From: Natronobacillus azotifigens
GTDB taxonomy: Bacteria > Bacillota > Bacilli > Bacillales > Amphibacillaceae
DNA: 33,525 bases
Direction: 5' to 3'
Assembly: GCF_026805325.1 (NCBI RefSeq)
Contig: NZ_JAPRAT010000037.1
Coordinates: 1-33,525 of the forward strand
The notes beneath the pieces were generated by a model. That model did no database searches, was not told the origin of the DNA, and saw nothing but the letters and a program-made list of their open reading frames with translations. The translations under genes and the position numbers were made by a program. This document shows, in pieces, positions 17,668 to 26,795 of the stretch (the first letter of the stretch is position 1; every line of letters starts with the position of its first letter).

Positions 17668-17690
17668 CCAAGTAAGCAAAGTTTACTTGG
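17668..17690. other. Inverted repeat upstream of ytxC
   Basis: Perfect 8-bp arms CCAAGTAA and TTACTTGG around 7 nt. No T-run follows. Its role is unknown. Nothing else is recognised in the remainder of the 17541-17787 gap. Confidence 0.35.
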
Positions 17691-17787
17691 CGTAGAAAAG
17701 AATAATTCACTCTTTTTCTTATACCTATACATTTTTTTCAATCCTTTCCCATAGAATATAACAGTTTGATTCGGGCAGGGTGATGGA

Positions 17788-18606
17788 ATGTTAATGATAA
17801 AAATGGACAAGGAAAGAGAACGGGACTTTTTTATTGCGTGTTTAAAAGAATTGGAGTTAACTTGGAATGTGGAACCAGATTCGAGTATATCTATCGTGTT
17901 TGATCTTACTGATTCTCCAGACAAGCAACTCCTGATGCTGTGTGACCTCATTGTGGAAATGTGGGTAACGATAACGGTAAAAGAGGAACTGCTTGACCGT
18001 ATTCAGAACGACTATTATTATCAAAATACGGCTGAGATAGAACAAATTTATCTTCTGGCAACGGAAATGATTATGAGCAATCAATTTGATTCGGTTGATT
18101 TTATTAATGATTTGAAAGATAGTGTTCGGCATCATTTTCGCATTGACCTCACCACGACTCTTTATGATTATCAAGAAAGGGTGGAATCTTTCTATGCAAC
18201 TTCGGACTGGGTTTTAGATGAGATGGTAGCACGCGCGATTGATGAGAAAAAACTAGAAGAGATGTATCAGGCCCTACTTCACACACTACGCGAATTCGCA
18301 CGTCATCATACATACAAACTAGACATATTACACGTCTTACAAGGTGATTCTTTTACGTTTTATTTATCCAATGGGAGACGATTACGGGCAAAAGAACTCC
18401 AACAAGCGATTTTAGATGCAGAACTATTACCAACAGGGTTCGATGAAACTGAATTAAATGTAACTCCAATTCTTGCTTTAGCACCGAAGTGGATTCACTT
18501 ATATGGAAATGACCCATCAGAAAAAAAGACGGTAGCAGTACACAATATCTTTGAAGAGCGAGTCATTTATAAGCCAATCGAGCAATTTCCTTTTGAAAAA
18601 AACTGA
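17788..18606 (+). CDS. ytxC: YtxC-like protein, putative sporulation protein
   Basis: A 272-residue soluble protein without signal peptide or membrane helices, mostly predicted alpha-helical. Length and the dnaI-ytxC-thrS gene order match the YtxC family, annotated as sporulation-related but of unknown biochemical role. The frame opens with two closely spaced in-frame ATGs (17788 and 17794); GGGTGATGG upstream favours the first. The assignment rests on synteny plus general resemblance, not on a catalytic motif. Confidence 0.75.
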   Translation: MLMIKMDKERERDFFIACLKELELTWNVEPDSSISIVFDLTDSPDKQLLMLCDLIVEMWVTITVKEELLDRIQNDYYYQNTAEIEQIYLLATEMIMSNQFDSVDFINDLKDSVRHHFRIDLTTTLYDYQERVESFYATSDWVLDEMVARAIDEKKLEEMYQALLHTLREFARHHTYKLDILHVLQGDSFTFYLSNGRRLRAKELQQAILDAELLPTGFDETELNVTPILALAPKWIHLYGNDPSEKKTVAVHNIFEERVIYKPIEQFPFEKN

Positions 18607-18622
18607 AATTGCTGAAATGCGC

Positions 18623-18651
18623 TTGATTTTTCGCCTAGCAAGTTTTATAAT
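18623..18651 (+). promoter_or_regulatory. Sigma-A promoter of thrS
   Basis: TTGATT (18623-18628) and a perfect TATAAT (18646-18651) with 17-bp spacing. GCCTAG/CTAGGC arms (18632-18637 and 18653-18658) flank the -10. The predicted start is near 18658. Confidence 0.8.
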
Positions 18652-18659
18652 ACTAGGCA

Positions 18660-18928
18660 TATGAAAAAAAGACTAAAAGTACTGATGAGGACATGATTAT
18701 TTGTCAGACGTTCACTAGAGAGGGGAGAGTAGCTGAAAACTTCCTGTTCAGTTAACGAATAATTACCACCTCTGAACTCTGCTTCTGAATTCATTCTATT
18801 AGGAAGCAGCGTCTCTCTACGTTACAGAGCTAATGAAGCCAAGTCAGATAAGGACTTGGAAACTAGGGTGGAACCACGAGCTAACGCTTGTCCCTTTGCG
18901 ATCAACGCAGAGGGATGAGCGTTTTTTA
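18660..18928 (+). ncRNA. T-box leader of thrS
   Basis: A tRNA-sensing attenuator. The T-box core AGGGTGGAACCACGAG at 18865-18880 is close to the AGGGTGGNACCGCG consensus. Upstream are an AGAGTAG loop-E-like motif near 18727 and a candidate specifier ACC (Thr) in the AATTACCACC stretch at about 18762-18771. The terminator pairs AACGCT-GTCCCTTTGCG (from 18883) with CGCAGAGGGA-GAGCGTT (to 18922), followed by T. Uncharged tRNA-Thr would stabilise the antiterminator and allow thrS transcription. Confidence 0.93.
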
Positions 18929-19009
18929 TATGGTTAGAGCTTTTGCAAGGATCGCAACAGAAAACTACGGCTATTAAACAGCCACTTAATTAGAAGGAGT
19001 GAATTAGCA

Positions 19010-20959
19010 ATGGCAGAACAAAGAGTAATTACATTTCCAGATGGAGCAAAGAAAGAATTCCCACAAGGTACAACGGGTGAAGATATTGCACAATCTATTT
19101 CTCCTGGTTTACGTAAACAAGCATTAGCCGTTACGTTAGATGGTGTATATTATGATCTACGGACACCACTACCAGTAGATGGTGAAATTGCAATCATAAC
19201 AAACAAACAATCAGAAGGTATTGAGATCATACGCCACTCAACAGCTCACGTAATGGCTCAAGCGATTAAGCGGTTGTATGGTGAAGTGAAATTAGGTGTT
19301 GGACCAACGATAGAAGATGGCTTTTATTACGACATCGATATGGATCATTCGCTGACACCAGAAGATTTACCGAAGATTGAAAAAGAGATGAAACGAATTA
19401 TCGATGAAAACTTAGAAATCAATCGTGTGGAAGTATCACGAGAAGAAGCTGATAAACGTTTTCGTGAAATTGGTGATGACTTAAAGTTAGAATTATTGGA
19501 AGCAATTCCTGCTGATGAAAAAGTAACCATTTATGAGCAAGGGGAATTTTTTGATCTTTGTCGTGGCGTGCATATTCCATCAACTAGTAAAATTAAAACG
19601 TTCAAATTGCTAAGTATTTCTGGTGCGTATTGGCGTGGAGATAGTAACAATAAAATGTTGCAACGTATTTATGGTACTGCTTTTGCGAAAAAAGAAGATT
19701 TAGATGAATATTTACGTTTACGAGAGGAAGCGAAAGAACGCGATCATCGTAAACTAGGCAAAGAACTTAACTTATTTACCGTTTCTCAAAAGGTAGGACA
19801 AGGTCTACCACTTTGGTTACCAAAAGGTGCAACGATTCGTCGTACGATTGAACGTTATATTGTCGATTTAGAAGAACGTTTAGGATATGACCATGTTTAT
19901 ACACCAGTACTAGGAAACGTTGAACTGTATAAAACAAGTGGACACTGGGATCATTACAAAGATGATATGTTCCCAACATTAGAAATGGATAATGAAGATT
20001 TAGTACTTCGACCAATGAACTGTCCACATCACATGATGGTGTACAAAAATGAACTGTACAGTTATCGAAATCTTCCGGTTCGTATTGCAGAACTTGGTAC
20101 GATGCACCGTCACGAAATGTCTGGGGCGCTTGCAGGTTTGCAACGTGTTCGTGCAATGACATTAAATGATGCGCATATTTTTGCTCGTCCAGATCAATTG
20201 AAAGACGAATTTATTCGCGTCGTTGAATTGGTTCAGAATGTATACCGTGACTTTGGTATTGAGGATTATTATTTCCGCCTTTCTTATCGTGATCCAGAAG
20301 ATACAGAAAAATATGTTGATAATGATGAAATGTGGGAAAAAGCACAAGCAATGTTGAAAGAAACGATGGAAGATATGAATCTTGACTATGTGGAAGCAGA
20401 AGGTGAAGCAGCGTTTTACGGCCCGAAACTTGACGTACAAGTGAAAACAGCGCTTGGTAAAGATGAGACATTATCAACGGTTCAATTAGACTTCCATTTA
20501 CCAGAACGGTTTGATTTAACGTACATTGGGGAAGATGGAAAAGAGCATCGTCCAGTTGTCATTCACCGTGGAGTTGTTTCTACAATGGAACGTTTTGTTG
20601 CATTCTTAATTGAAGAATACAAAGGAGCTTTTCCGACATGGTTGGCACCAGTTCAAGCGCGTATTATTCCAGTTTCTACTGATGTGCATGCCGAATATGC
20701 GAAGAAAGTTGAAGAAGAGCTTCGCTTTGCAGGTGTCCGGGTAGAACTGGATCAACGAGACGAGAAGATTGGTTACAAGATCCGTGAAGCGCAAACAGAA
20801 AAAATACCTTTTGCTCTTGTTGTAGGAGATAAAGAAGTGGAAGATCATGCTGTTAATGTTCGACGTTACGGTGAGCAAAATTCAGAAACGATCGGTTTGA
20901 CTGCTTATATTGAGCTGATTAAGAAAGAAATTGAAAAGAAAAATTTAATAAATAAGTAG
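19010..20959 (+). CDS. thrS: Threonyl-tRNA synthetase
   Basis: Class II synthetase of 649 residues. The TGS domain (1-65) is followed by the editing domain with HSTAH (76-80) and Cys184/His188 for clearing Ser-tRNA(Thr). In the catalytic core, RPMNCPHH supplies Cys338, and the other zinc ligands are His389 in NDAHIF and His519 in VIHRG. The C-terminal anticodon-binding domain occupies about 540-640. The start ATG at 19010 follows AGAAGGAG. It is controlled by the T-box leader and ends at a strong terminator. Confidence 0.98.
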   Translation: MAEQRVITFPDGAKKEFPQGTTGEDIAQSISPGLRKQALAVTLDGVYYDLRTPLPVDGEIAIITNKQSEGIEIIRHSTAHVMAQAIKRLYGEVKLGVGPTIEDGFYYDIDMDHSLTPEDLPKIEKEMKRIIDENLEINRVEVSREEADKRFREIGDDLKLELLEAIPADEKVTIYEQGEFFDLCRGVHIPSTSKIKTFKLLSISGAYWRGDSNNKMLQRIYGTAFAKKEDLDEYLRLREEAKERDHRKLGKELNLFTVSQKVGQGLPLWLPKGATIRRTIERYIVDLEERLGYDHVYTPVLGNVELYKTSGHWDHYKDDMFPTLEMDNEDLVLRPMNCPHHMMVYKNELYSYRNLPVRIAELGTMHRHEMSGALAGLQRVRAMTLNDAHIFARPDQLKDEFIRVVELVQNVYRDFGIEDYYFRLSYRDPEDTEKYVDNDEMWEKAQAMLKETMEDMNLDYVEAEGEAAFYGPKLDVQVKTALGKDETLSTVQLDFHLPERFDLTYIGEDGKEHRPVVIHRGVVSTMERFVAFLIEEYKGAFPTWLAPVQARIIPVSTDVHAEYAKKVEEELRFAGVRVELDQRDEKIGYKIREAQTEKIPFALVVGDKEVEDHAVNVRRYGEQNSETIGLTAYIELIKKEIEKKNLINK

Positions 20960-20962
20960 ACG

Positions 20963-20997
20963 AAAAGAGAATGGCGTGTCCATTCTCTTTTTTTCCT
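20963..20997 (+). terminator. Terminator after thrS
   Basis: A perfect 12-bp stem (20963-20974 with 20980-20991), 5-nt loop and a long T-run, right after the thrS stop. Confidence 0.95.
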
Positions 20998-21135
20998 TTA
21001 CCATGCTTCCAAAAAGAAGTCTGTTCAATAAAAAAAGCGGATAATAAGTTAGCATTCGCTTCTCTTAGAACCAATCGGTTTAATAATATTTTGTTAGGCG
21101 TGTTAAAATATCCTATTAAAGGATATCTTGAAATT

Positions 21136-21813
21136 TTAGTAAGAAAAAATACCTCTGAATCTTAGAAGAAAGTTAGGGTTATAAAGATGCGTAACGTTTA
21201 ATTTTAAATGTGAAAGTTTTTCAGTTAATCCCTTAGATGGTGTTGAATAAGTAGTTGAATTAAATTTATGGCCAAACTCATTAGAGATAGCTCGCCATAG
21301 CATTCCGTTTAAAGGTGTTATTTTATCCTCCGTTAACTCATTTGATTGGGAGAAGGATATATTCTCTTCAAACCGTGCTGGTGTTATTACTTTTGCATAT
21401 TGATCGTCAACCTCTGTAATCTCATTGTAAAGGACGACCTTCCAACCTTCATCAGTCTCTGTCACTCTGCTAGGTCCCTGAACTGAATAACCTGATGAAA
21501 ACTCCTCAATAACAAGGAAAACTTTATGCCCGTTTTCATTTGGGAGTTCCTCAATAATTTCATAGTCTATCATTGGATTCTCAGGAAAGACGGTACGGTA
21601 AACTTCCAGTGCTTCCTCTTGAACTGGATAATTTAAATCAATGACTTTTGAAGAAAATGCGATCAAATCTCCTTCAATTTGAGCCTCATACGCTCGTTCT
21701 AAAGCTTGAATTGCGTCCTCAACGCTTTTATCGCTCACGCTAGTAGCTTCTGCTGGCATGGCATAAAACGCTAGACCAAATAACATAAAAAGTCCGGATA
21801 AAAAATACTTCAT
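21136..21813 (-). CDS. Hypothetical secreted protein
   Basis: A 225-residue product with a clear Sec signal peptide: MKYF, a hydrophobic stretch and a likely cleavage after PAEA near residue 23. The mature part has a helical start (ERAYEAQIEGD) and alternating strands reminiscent of NTF2-like folds; I do not assign a family. The C-terminal 65 residues look less regular. The ribosome binding site on the minus strand is GGAGGTG, well spaced. It is the only minus-strand gene in the thrS-infC interval, lies 5' of and divergent from the TilA/TslA-like cassettes, and interrupts the conserved gene order. A TATAAT-like -10 lies at 21851-21856. Confidence 0.65.
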   Translation of the reverse strand: MKYFLSGLFMLFGLAFYAMPAEATSVSDKSVEDAIQALERAYEAQIEGDLIAFSSKVIDLNYPVQEEALEVYRTVFPENPMIDYEIIEELPNENGHKVFLVIEEFSSGYSVQGPSRVTETDEGWKVVLYNEITEVDDQYAKVITPARFEENISFSQSNELTEDKITPLNGMLWRAISNEFGHKFNSTTYSTPSKGLTEKLSHLKLNVTHLYNPNFLLRFRGIFSY

Positions 21814-22222
21814 TTCCTTAACACCTCCATGTTGTTTTAATATGGATAAAATTATACAGTATATATAAATACATTAAGCATCCATTGTGATAAATTTAAA
21901 TGAATGTACTTCATGTTCCTTCTTTAAAAGTTTGAAGAGTGCAGATATGCCAAGGTCTAGGTCCAAATCGATTGAGCGATAACTTCTTACTTATTTCTCC
22001 ATGTGAAGAGTTCAGGTGCGTATCATTCCAATTTCTAATGATGTTCGAAGTCTCTCCAATAAAGAAGCGAATAATAACTATTTTAATAAGTCATCTAGAA
22101 CTTTCTTAACTGAGTTACATCTTTTCTTATTCGGATTTAAATAATATGTTCTATGATAGGTCTTTAATCCATTAAAAAACTCTCAAACTCCCCTCTTTTT
22201 ACCTATTTTACCTTATTTCTCT

Positions 22223-22250
22223 TTTACTCCATCATGATTTCCGATAAAAT
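22223..22250 (+). promoter_or_regulatory. Candidate promoter, first lipoprotein gene
   Basis: TTTACT (22223-22228) and TAAAAT (22245-22250), 16 bp apart. The same sequence precedes the second copy (about 23760-23787), so both cassettes probably carry the same promoter. Confidence 0.5.
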
Positions 22251-22285
22251 ACAGAAGTGAATAATGCGATGGGAAGGAGTTTTTT

Positions 22286-23173
22286 ATGAAGCTAAGATTT
22301 TGTTTATCCATCATAAGTGTTAGTTTGCTATTTCTACTTGTGGGGTGTTTATCAATGAAGAGTGATGACGATTACTATATGAGGGTTCAGGACTATACAG
22401 GTGAAGAGTATACATTAGCTAACGGAAGACGAACCAATCAAATTGCCAACGATAACCAGGAGATTGTTGAAGAAGCAGTCATTCGTTTCTTTCGCGAACA
22501 ATACAAGACTGACGTAGTTGTCCATAATATCGTCGGAAATGTTGATGGGGCAACGGTTTTTGTTGAATCCGTCGGTGAACCACATTTTTATTCTTATGCG
22601 ATTATTCCGATTGATGTAAAAAACGAACAAATTATGACCGAACATGTTTGGTCACAGGAAAGACAGGTCGAGAATGCGATCGTAACAGGATTATATGGAA
22701 TGGTTTATCATGAAAAATTTGAGAACTTGGATCATATTTTAGAGGGGTTATTTAAGGAATATAGTATAGTTGGCCATACTATGGGGGCTGTAGCTAATAT
22801 CGGTGGAAGCGGCTATAGCAATCCATACTATTTTGTGCAAGTATCAAATAGTGCTGTTTTTGAAGAAGTGTGGAAAACTTACTTGAATGAACCATCAAAG
22901 AGTAAAGAGGAATGGATGGTTTTATTTAAAGAGTCAGGATTTGATGCAGAATCGATTGGGGTAGGTATGCACCTTTTTATGGAAGAAGAAAATGTTGAGC
23001 CTAATCAAGACGCATTAGACTCGATTGCTTCTGCGATAGAAGAGGCAGATCAAATTCCAATTGGGACGTATTCCATTTCTCTACATGACAATAGAGTTAG
23101 AAAAAGCTCAGGTCGAGGTGACAAAGAGAATTCCATAGATCGTGCAGACCCGAATGATATTATTAAGGAATAG
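22286..23173 (+). CDS. DUF1672 / TilA-like immunity lipoprotein, copy 1
   Basis: A 295-residue lipoprotein: signal peptide with lipobox LVGC, Cys21 lipidated. The mature protein has blocks I recognise from DUF1672 lipoproteins of Staphylococcus and Bacillus, such as DGATVFVESVGEPHFY and HLFM. In S. aureus, lipoproteins of this kind (TilA) neutralise the type VII-secreted phospholipase TslA at the outer face of the membrane. Residues 21-124 are identical to copy 2, about 125-213 differ strongly, and 214-295 are similar. GGAAGGAG precedes the ATG. A toxin-gene fragment begins 13 bp downstream, so this immunity gene has outlived its toxin. The immunity role is inference from family and context. 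Confidence 0.85.
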   Translation: MKLRFCLSIISVSLLFLLVGCLSMKSDDDYYMRVQDYTGEEYTLANGRRTNQIANDNQEIVEEAVIRFFREQYKTDVVVHNIVGNVDGATVFVESVGEPHFYSYAIIPIDVKNEQIMTEHVWSQERQVENAIVTGLYGMVYHEKFENLDHILEGLFKEYSIVGHTMGAVANIGGSGYSNPYYFVQVSNSAVFEEVWKTYLNEPSKSKEEWMVLFKESGFDAESIGVGMHLFMEEENVEPNQDALDSIASAIEEADQIPIGTYSISLHDNRVRKSSGRGDKENSIDRADPNDIIKE

Positions 23174-23186
23174 GTTTGGTGAAATT

Positions 23187-23540
23187 ATGTCGAGTAATGT
23201 AGTAGATTTGGCTCAAACGACTTCAGATCAAGATTTAGTTCAGATGGCGGGTTATCATGCTTATCGTGAACTTAACAAATATCACCGTTTTTATGTTAAT
23301 GATACGGATTATAGGGTTTTGGATGTTATTGTAGATACCGAAACAGGTTTAGATGCACTAACAGTAAGAAATATGATAAATGAAGAAGTGACAGTTGTTT
23401 ATGTCGGCACGGATAAGAACCAAACCCAAGACATTATCACAGACATACAGTTACTTAGTGATATGGATGTACCACAACTTAAGGCGGCGCAAGCGTACTT
23501 TGATGAGATGAACGCTAAATCCTGCACTTCTACCTGAAGG
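23187..23540 (+). pseudogene. 5' fragment of TslA-like lipase toxin gene, copy 1
   Basis: Starts at the ATG at 23187, after GGTTTGGTG; an upstream in-frame ATG at 23142 lies inside the lipoprotein gene and is unlikely. It encodes residues equivalent to 1-111 of the intact toxin, including TSDQDLVQMAGYHAY and the near-identical VVYVGTDKNQTQD block, then runs out of frame and stops at 23537. Compared with the intact copy, 92 bp between two ACGCTAAAT direct repeats (25042-25050 and 25134-25142) are missing, deleting the GNSLGG codons. Homology ends at 23540; everything downstream, including the helical domain, is gone. No enzymatic activity is expected. Confidence 0.85.
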
Positions 23541-23687
23541 ATATCATTAATTATATTTTAGTAGTTTTGATCTTTTCCCGACCTACTTACCTGCGTAGCA
23601 TTCTTATTTGAATTTCCCTACCTCTATAAAATAAGTTATTCTTAAAATTACGCCGATTTTCTCCTTATTCCTGTTGGGTAATATTTC

Positions 23688-25162
23688 CTATGATAGGTCT
23701 GTGCTCGATTAAAAAACTCCCACACTCCCCTCTTTTTACCTATTTTACCTTATTTCTCTTTTACTCCATCATGATTTCCGATAAAATACAGAAGTGAATA
23801 ATGCGATGGGAAGGAGTTTTTTATGAAGCTAAGATTTTGTTTATCCATCATAGGTTTCCTATTTCTACTTGTGGGGTGTTTATCAATGAAGAGTGATGAT
23901 GATTACTATATGAGGGTTCAGGACTATACGGGGGAGGAGTATACATTAGCTAACGGAAGACGAACCAATCAAATTGCCAACGATAACCAGGAGATTGTTG
24001 AAGAAGCAGTCATTCGTTTCTTTCGCGAACAATACAAGACTGACGTAGTTGTCCATAATATCGTCGGCAATGTTGATGGGGCGACGGTTTTTGTTGAATC
24101 AGTAGGAGAACCACATTTTTATTCTTATGCGATTATCCCGATTGATGTAAAAAACGAACAAATTATGACCGAACATGTTTGGTCGCAATCTTGGCAAGTT
24201 GAAAGTGCAATTATTACAGGCCTATATGGAATGGCTTATCAAGATAAGTTCTTAAATTTAGATACTATGTTAAAGGAGCTTTTCGCAGAATTTCATATAA
24301 CGGGTAGAACAAGTGAAGCAATAGCTAAAACTAGCGCTAGCGGCTATGAAACTCCCTATTATTTTGTTCAAATATCGAATGACAAGCCTTTTCATCAAAT
24401 ATTAAGTAGCTATCTAGATGGAGTAGAAATAAGTGTTAATGATTGGAAGCTTATGTTTGAAGAGTCAGGTTTTGATGCAGAATCGATTATGGTGGGTATG
24501 CACCTTTTTATGGCAGAAGAAAATGTCGAGCCTAGTCAAGACGCTTTAGATGCGATTGCCTCTGCGCTAGAAGAAGCAGATCAAATTCCAACTGGAGAAT
24601 ATGGTATTCACTTACACGACAATAGAGTTAGAAAAAGCTCAGGGCAAGGAAACAAAGAGAATTCAATTAAGCGTTCGTACCCGAATGATATTATTAAGGA
24701 ATAGGTTGGTGATCATATGTTAACTAGTGTAGTAGAAGCGAGCCAAATGACTTCAGATCAAGATCTCGTTCAGATGGCTGGTTATCATGCTTATCTTGAA
24801 ATACCATTAGACAGTCACTTTGAAATATATGATACTTGGTATAGAGTATTAGATACTATCTCAGACACTAAAACCGGCTTAGATGCAATAACGGTAAGAA
24901 ATTTAACCAACGAGGAAATAATAGTTGTTTATGTCGGCACGGATAAGAACCAAACCCAAGACATTATCACAGACATACAGTTACTTAGTGAGATGGATGT
25001 ACCACAACTTAAGGCGGCGCAAGCGTACTTTGATAAGATGAACGCTAAATACGGTGTAGACGCGATTACCGGGAATTCATTAGGTGGCGCTCTAGTAGGA
25101 GCGGTTGCTGTTGAGCATCCTGTTCGAGCAGTGACGCTAAATCCTGCACTTCTACCTGAAGG
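23688..25162 (+). repeat. Second copy of the duplicated cassette
   Basis: The segment homologous to 22149-23540. It begins near CCTATGATAGGTCT and continues through the promoter (TTTACT and TAAAAT as in copy 1), the lipoprotein gene and the first part of the intact toxin gene. Shared sequence in the toxin ends at 25162. The spacer 23541-23687 between the copies has no recognisable feature. Confidence 0.85.
23823..24704 (+). CDS. DUF1672 / TilA-like immunity lipoprotein, copy 2
   Basis: A 293-residue lipoprotein, two codons shorter than copy 1 in the signal peptide, with lipobox LVGC and Cys19 lipidated. The first 100 mature residues equal those of copy 1; the central region is different (for example FAEFHITGRTSEAIA against FKEYSIVGHTMGAVA); the C-terminal part is again similar (HLFM, LHDNRVRKSSG). 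It stops 12 bp before the intact lipase gene, so the pair is very probably co-transcribed and cognate. By analogy with S. aureus TilA it should sit on the outer membrane face and protect the producer from its own lipase toxin. Confidence 0.87.
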   Translation: MKLRFCLSIIGFLFLLVGCLSMKSDDDYYMRVQDYTGEEYTLANGRRTNQIANDNQEIVEEAVIRFFREQYKTDVVVHNIVGNVDGATVFVESVGEPHFYSYAIIPIDVKNEQIMTEHVWSQSWQVESAIITGLYGMAYQDKFLNLDTMLKELFAEFHITGRTSEAIAKTSASGYETPYYFVQISNDKPFHQILSSYLDGVEISVNDWKLMFEESGFDAESIMVGMHLFMAEENVEPSQDALDAIASALEEADQIPTGEYGIHLHDNRVRKSSGQGNKENSIKRSYPNDIIKE

Positions 25163-26795
25163 GATGATGGATCCTGATCAGACATATGATCATGTCACGA
25201 ATTACTTCAGTAGTTACGATATCTTGACGAATACATTAACGGCGTTAGAGTTTGATACGCGCATTCCAGGCAAGCATTATGATATTTTTAATGGTACACC
25301 GAATGGCTTAGACAAAATTGGTCCAAACCACACTGGATATCTGCGAAATGCTGAAGGTACACAATACCATATGATTCGAGAAGAAGGGGAGCCTGGCGCG
25401 GGTGTGATTCATATTGCCGCTGACGAACACATTGTTACGAGCCTTTGGACAGGGTTGCCACTTTATGGTGAGCGATCAGAGCGAATCAAGATTAACCCTG
25501 AAACTTTGTTGGTGCTTGCGACCGGCTTAGAAACGTCAGTAGCGGATCGTCTTGAGCGATCGGATACTTATTTGGTAAGTGCTGTCGAAATTGTTAAAGA
25601 CGTTGGAGCGCAAATCACGGAAAGAACAACAAAGTTACAGACAACTTTTGAAGATTTTATCGAAAGAGAGGCTGCTCATTCTTTTTTCACTGGAATCACC
25701 TCTCTTGGGACCAAAGCCAAGAATGATACAAACTACTTGTTTGGCTTATTGGATGAGGCAGAAATAGAGAGTACGCTTTTATCCAATATACTAGCTTCGC
25801 CACCAGCGAAGTTATTTGATGTTCTGGTTACAAAAAGACTGAATATTTTTCATCTGTTTCGAGAAATGTCTGATGGACTGGGGTCCTTTCGTTCTGGTAT
25901 TGATGAATTGATAAGAGCATTTGATATGATCATGAATCAAACGCTACCAGAAATGTTCCAAGATGCCCTTCATAAAAGAGATGCTGTGGTGGAGAAACTT
26001 GATGATCACTATCAGATGGTTTTGGAAAACAGTCAGCGATTAAGCAATCAGTTAGATACATTAGGGGATCAAGTCACGAAGACAGCATCAACATTTGATC
26101 AGCGTGATTTTCAAGTCGCAATATCCATTCAACAGCAAGCAAATGCCATAAGAGAAGTAGTGAATATACCGACAATTGATCCTTATCACTTTAAAGATTC
26201 CAATGAGATGAGAGATAAAAAAGCACTGAAAGATGAACAAGCAGAGCTCGCCTACACCCTTCTTTTTCAACAGATATCGCGTGTAATCGATCCGATTTTA
26301 TCAGGGTTGTCTTTATCAGCCCGACTCGTTGAATTAAAAGCGAAAGCGATAGCGCATACGACTCGAGGTGTAAAGCGTTTCGTTTTCAAGAAAACAGTAC
26401 CAGGAATAATTATTGGTTTGTTTACTGATTATGATGATAGAGTTCGAGACAGGGTATCGAAAGTATTGGAACCGATTGATGAATTAGAAGCAACGATTAG
26501 AGGGATTCGCCAAGGGATTAATCGTTTAAGAGAGAATTTTCCAGAATTATTGGCGAACTTCCGACCATATATTGAAAATGCTATCTTTGCGGATCGTAAA
26601 TATGCCGATGTTTATGCTTATAATCGAGCTGCGGTAGCGATATTAAAGGAAATGCAGCTTCTATTTGACGATATTGTTTACCAATTAAGCGATCATGAAG
26701 CGAACTCCATTCAAGAATTAACGATTAATGCAGGGAGAATGAAAACAAATATGGGTATGTTGCAGGAACAAGTAGAGCGCGTGACGTTTTTTTAG
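24717..26795 (+). CDS. TslA-like type VII lipase toxin (N-terminal lipase, C-terminal helical LXG-like region)
   Basis: A 692-residue protein with no Sec signal peptide. An alpha/beta-hydrolase domain (about 12-235) carries the nucleophile elbow GNSLGG with Ser121; Asp168 (SSYD) and His205 (PNHTGY) are candidate triad partners. Residues 260-692 are almost wholly helical, rich in heptad-like Leu/Ile spacing, with a short hydrophobic stretch VPGIIIGLF at 561-569. An enzymatic domain first and a long helical domain last is the reversed layout described for TslA, a phospholipase A exported by the type VII system through a C-terminal LXG-like domain. The adjacent DUF1672 lipoprotein strengthens this. 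The ribosome binding site is GGTTGGTGATC. Substrate, secretion and toxicity are inference. No terminator was found after it. Confidence 0.85.
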   Translation: MLTSVVEASQMTSDQDLVQMAGYHAYLEIPLDSHFEIYDTWYRVLDTISDTKTGLDAITVRNLTNEEIIVVYVGTDKNQTQDIITDIQLLSEMDVPQLKAAQAYFDKMNAKYGVDAITGNSLGGALVGAVAVEHPVRAVTLNPALLPEGMMDPDQTYDHVTNYFSSYDILTNTLTALEFDTRIPGKHYDIFNGTPNGLDKIGPNHTGYLRNAEGTQYHMIREEGEPGAGVIHIAADEHIVTSLWTGLPLYGERSERIKINPETLLVLATGLETSVADRLERSDTYLVSAVEIVKDVGAQITERTTKLQTTFEDFIEREAAHSFFTGITSLGTKAKNDTNYLFGLLDEAEIESTLLSNILASPPAKLFDVLVTKRLNIFHLFREMSDGLGSFRSGIDELIRAFDMIMNQTLPEMFQDALHKRDAVVEKLDDHYQMVLENSQRLSNQLDTLGDQVTKTASTFDQRDFQVAISIQQQANAIREVVNIPTIDPYHFKDSNEMRDKKALKDEQAELAYTLLFQQISRVIDPILSGLSLSARLVELKAKAIAHTTRGVKRFVFKKTVPGIIIGLFTDYDDRVRDRVSKVLEPIDELEATIRGIRQGINRLRENFPELLANFRPYIENAIFADRKYADVYAYNRAAVAILKEMQLLFDDIVYQLSDHEANSIQELTINAGRMKTNMGMLQEQVERVTFF

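Larger units (their letters stand above)
22149..23540 (+). repeat. First copy of a duplicated TilA/TslA-like cassette
   Basis: Matches 23688-25162 over promoter, lipoprotein gene and the toxin 5' end, with an offset of 1537 bp at the lipoprotein start codons. Promoter and lipoprotein N-terminal parts are nearly identical between copies; the lipoprotein middle and toxin residues 27-66 are diverged. Homology on the left begins near CTATGATAGGTCT at about 22152. The gap 21814-22148 before it shows no recognisable feature apart from the -10 noted for the minus-strand gene. Confidence 0.85.

Noticed and set aside
20971..21165. 64-codon plus-strand frame after thrS
   Set aside because: It starts inside the thrS terminator hairpin, has no ribosome binding site and encodes no recognisable protein.
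23142..23186. Upstream start for the toxin fragment
   Set aside because: The extension lies within the lipoprotein coding sequence; the ATG at 23187 has the ribosome binding site and aligns with the intact toxin start.
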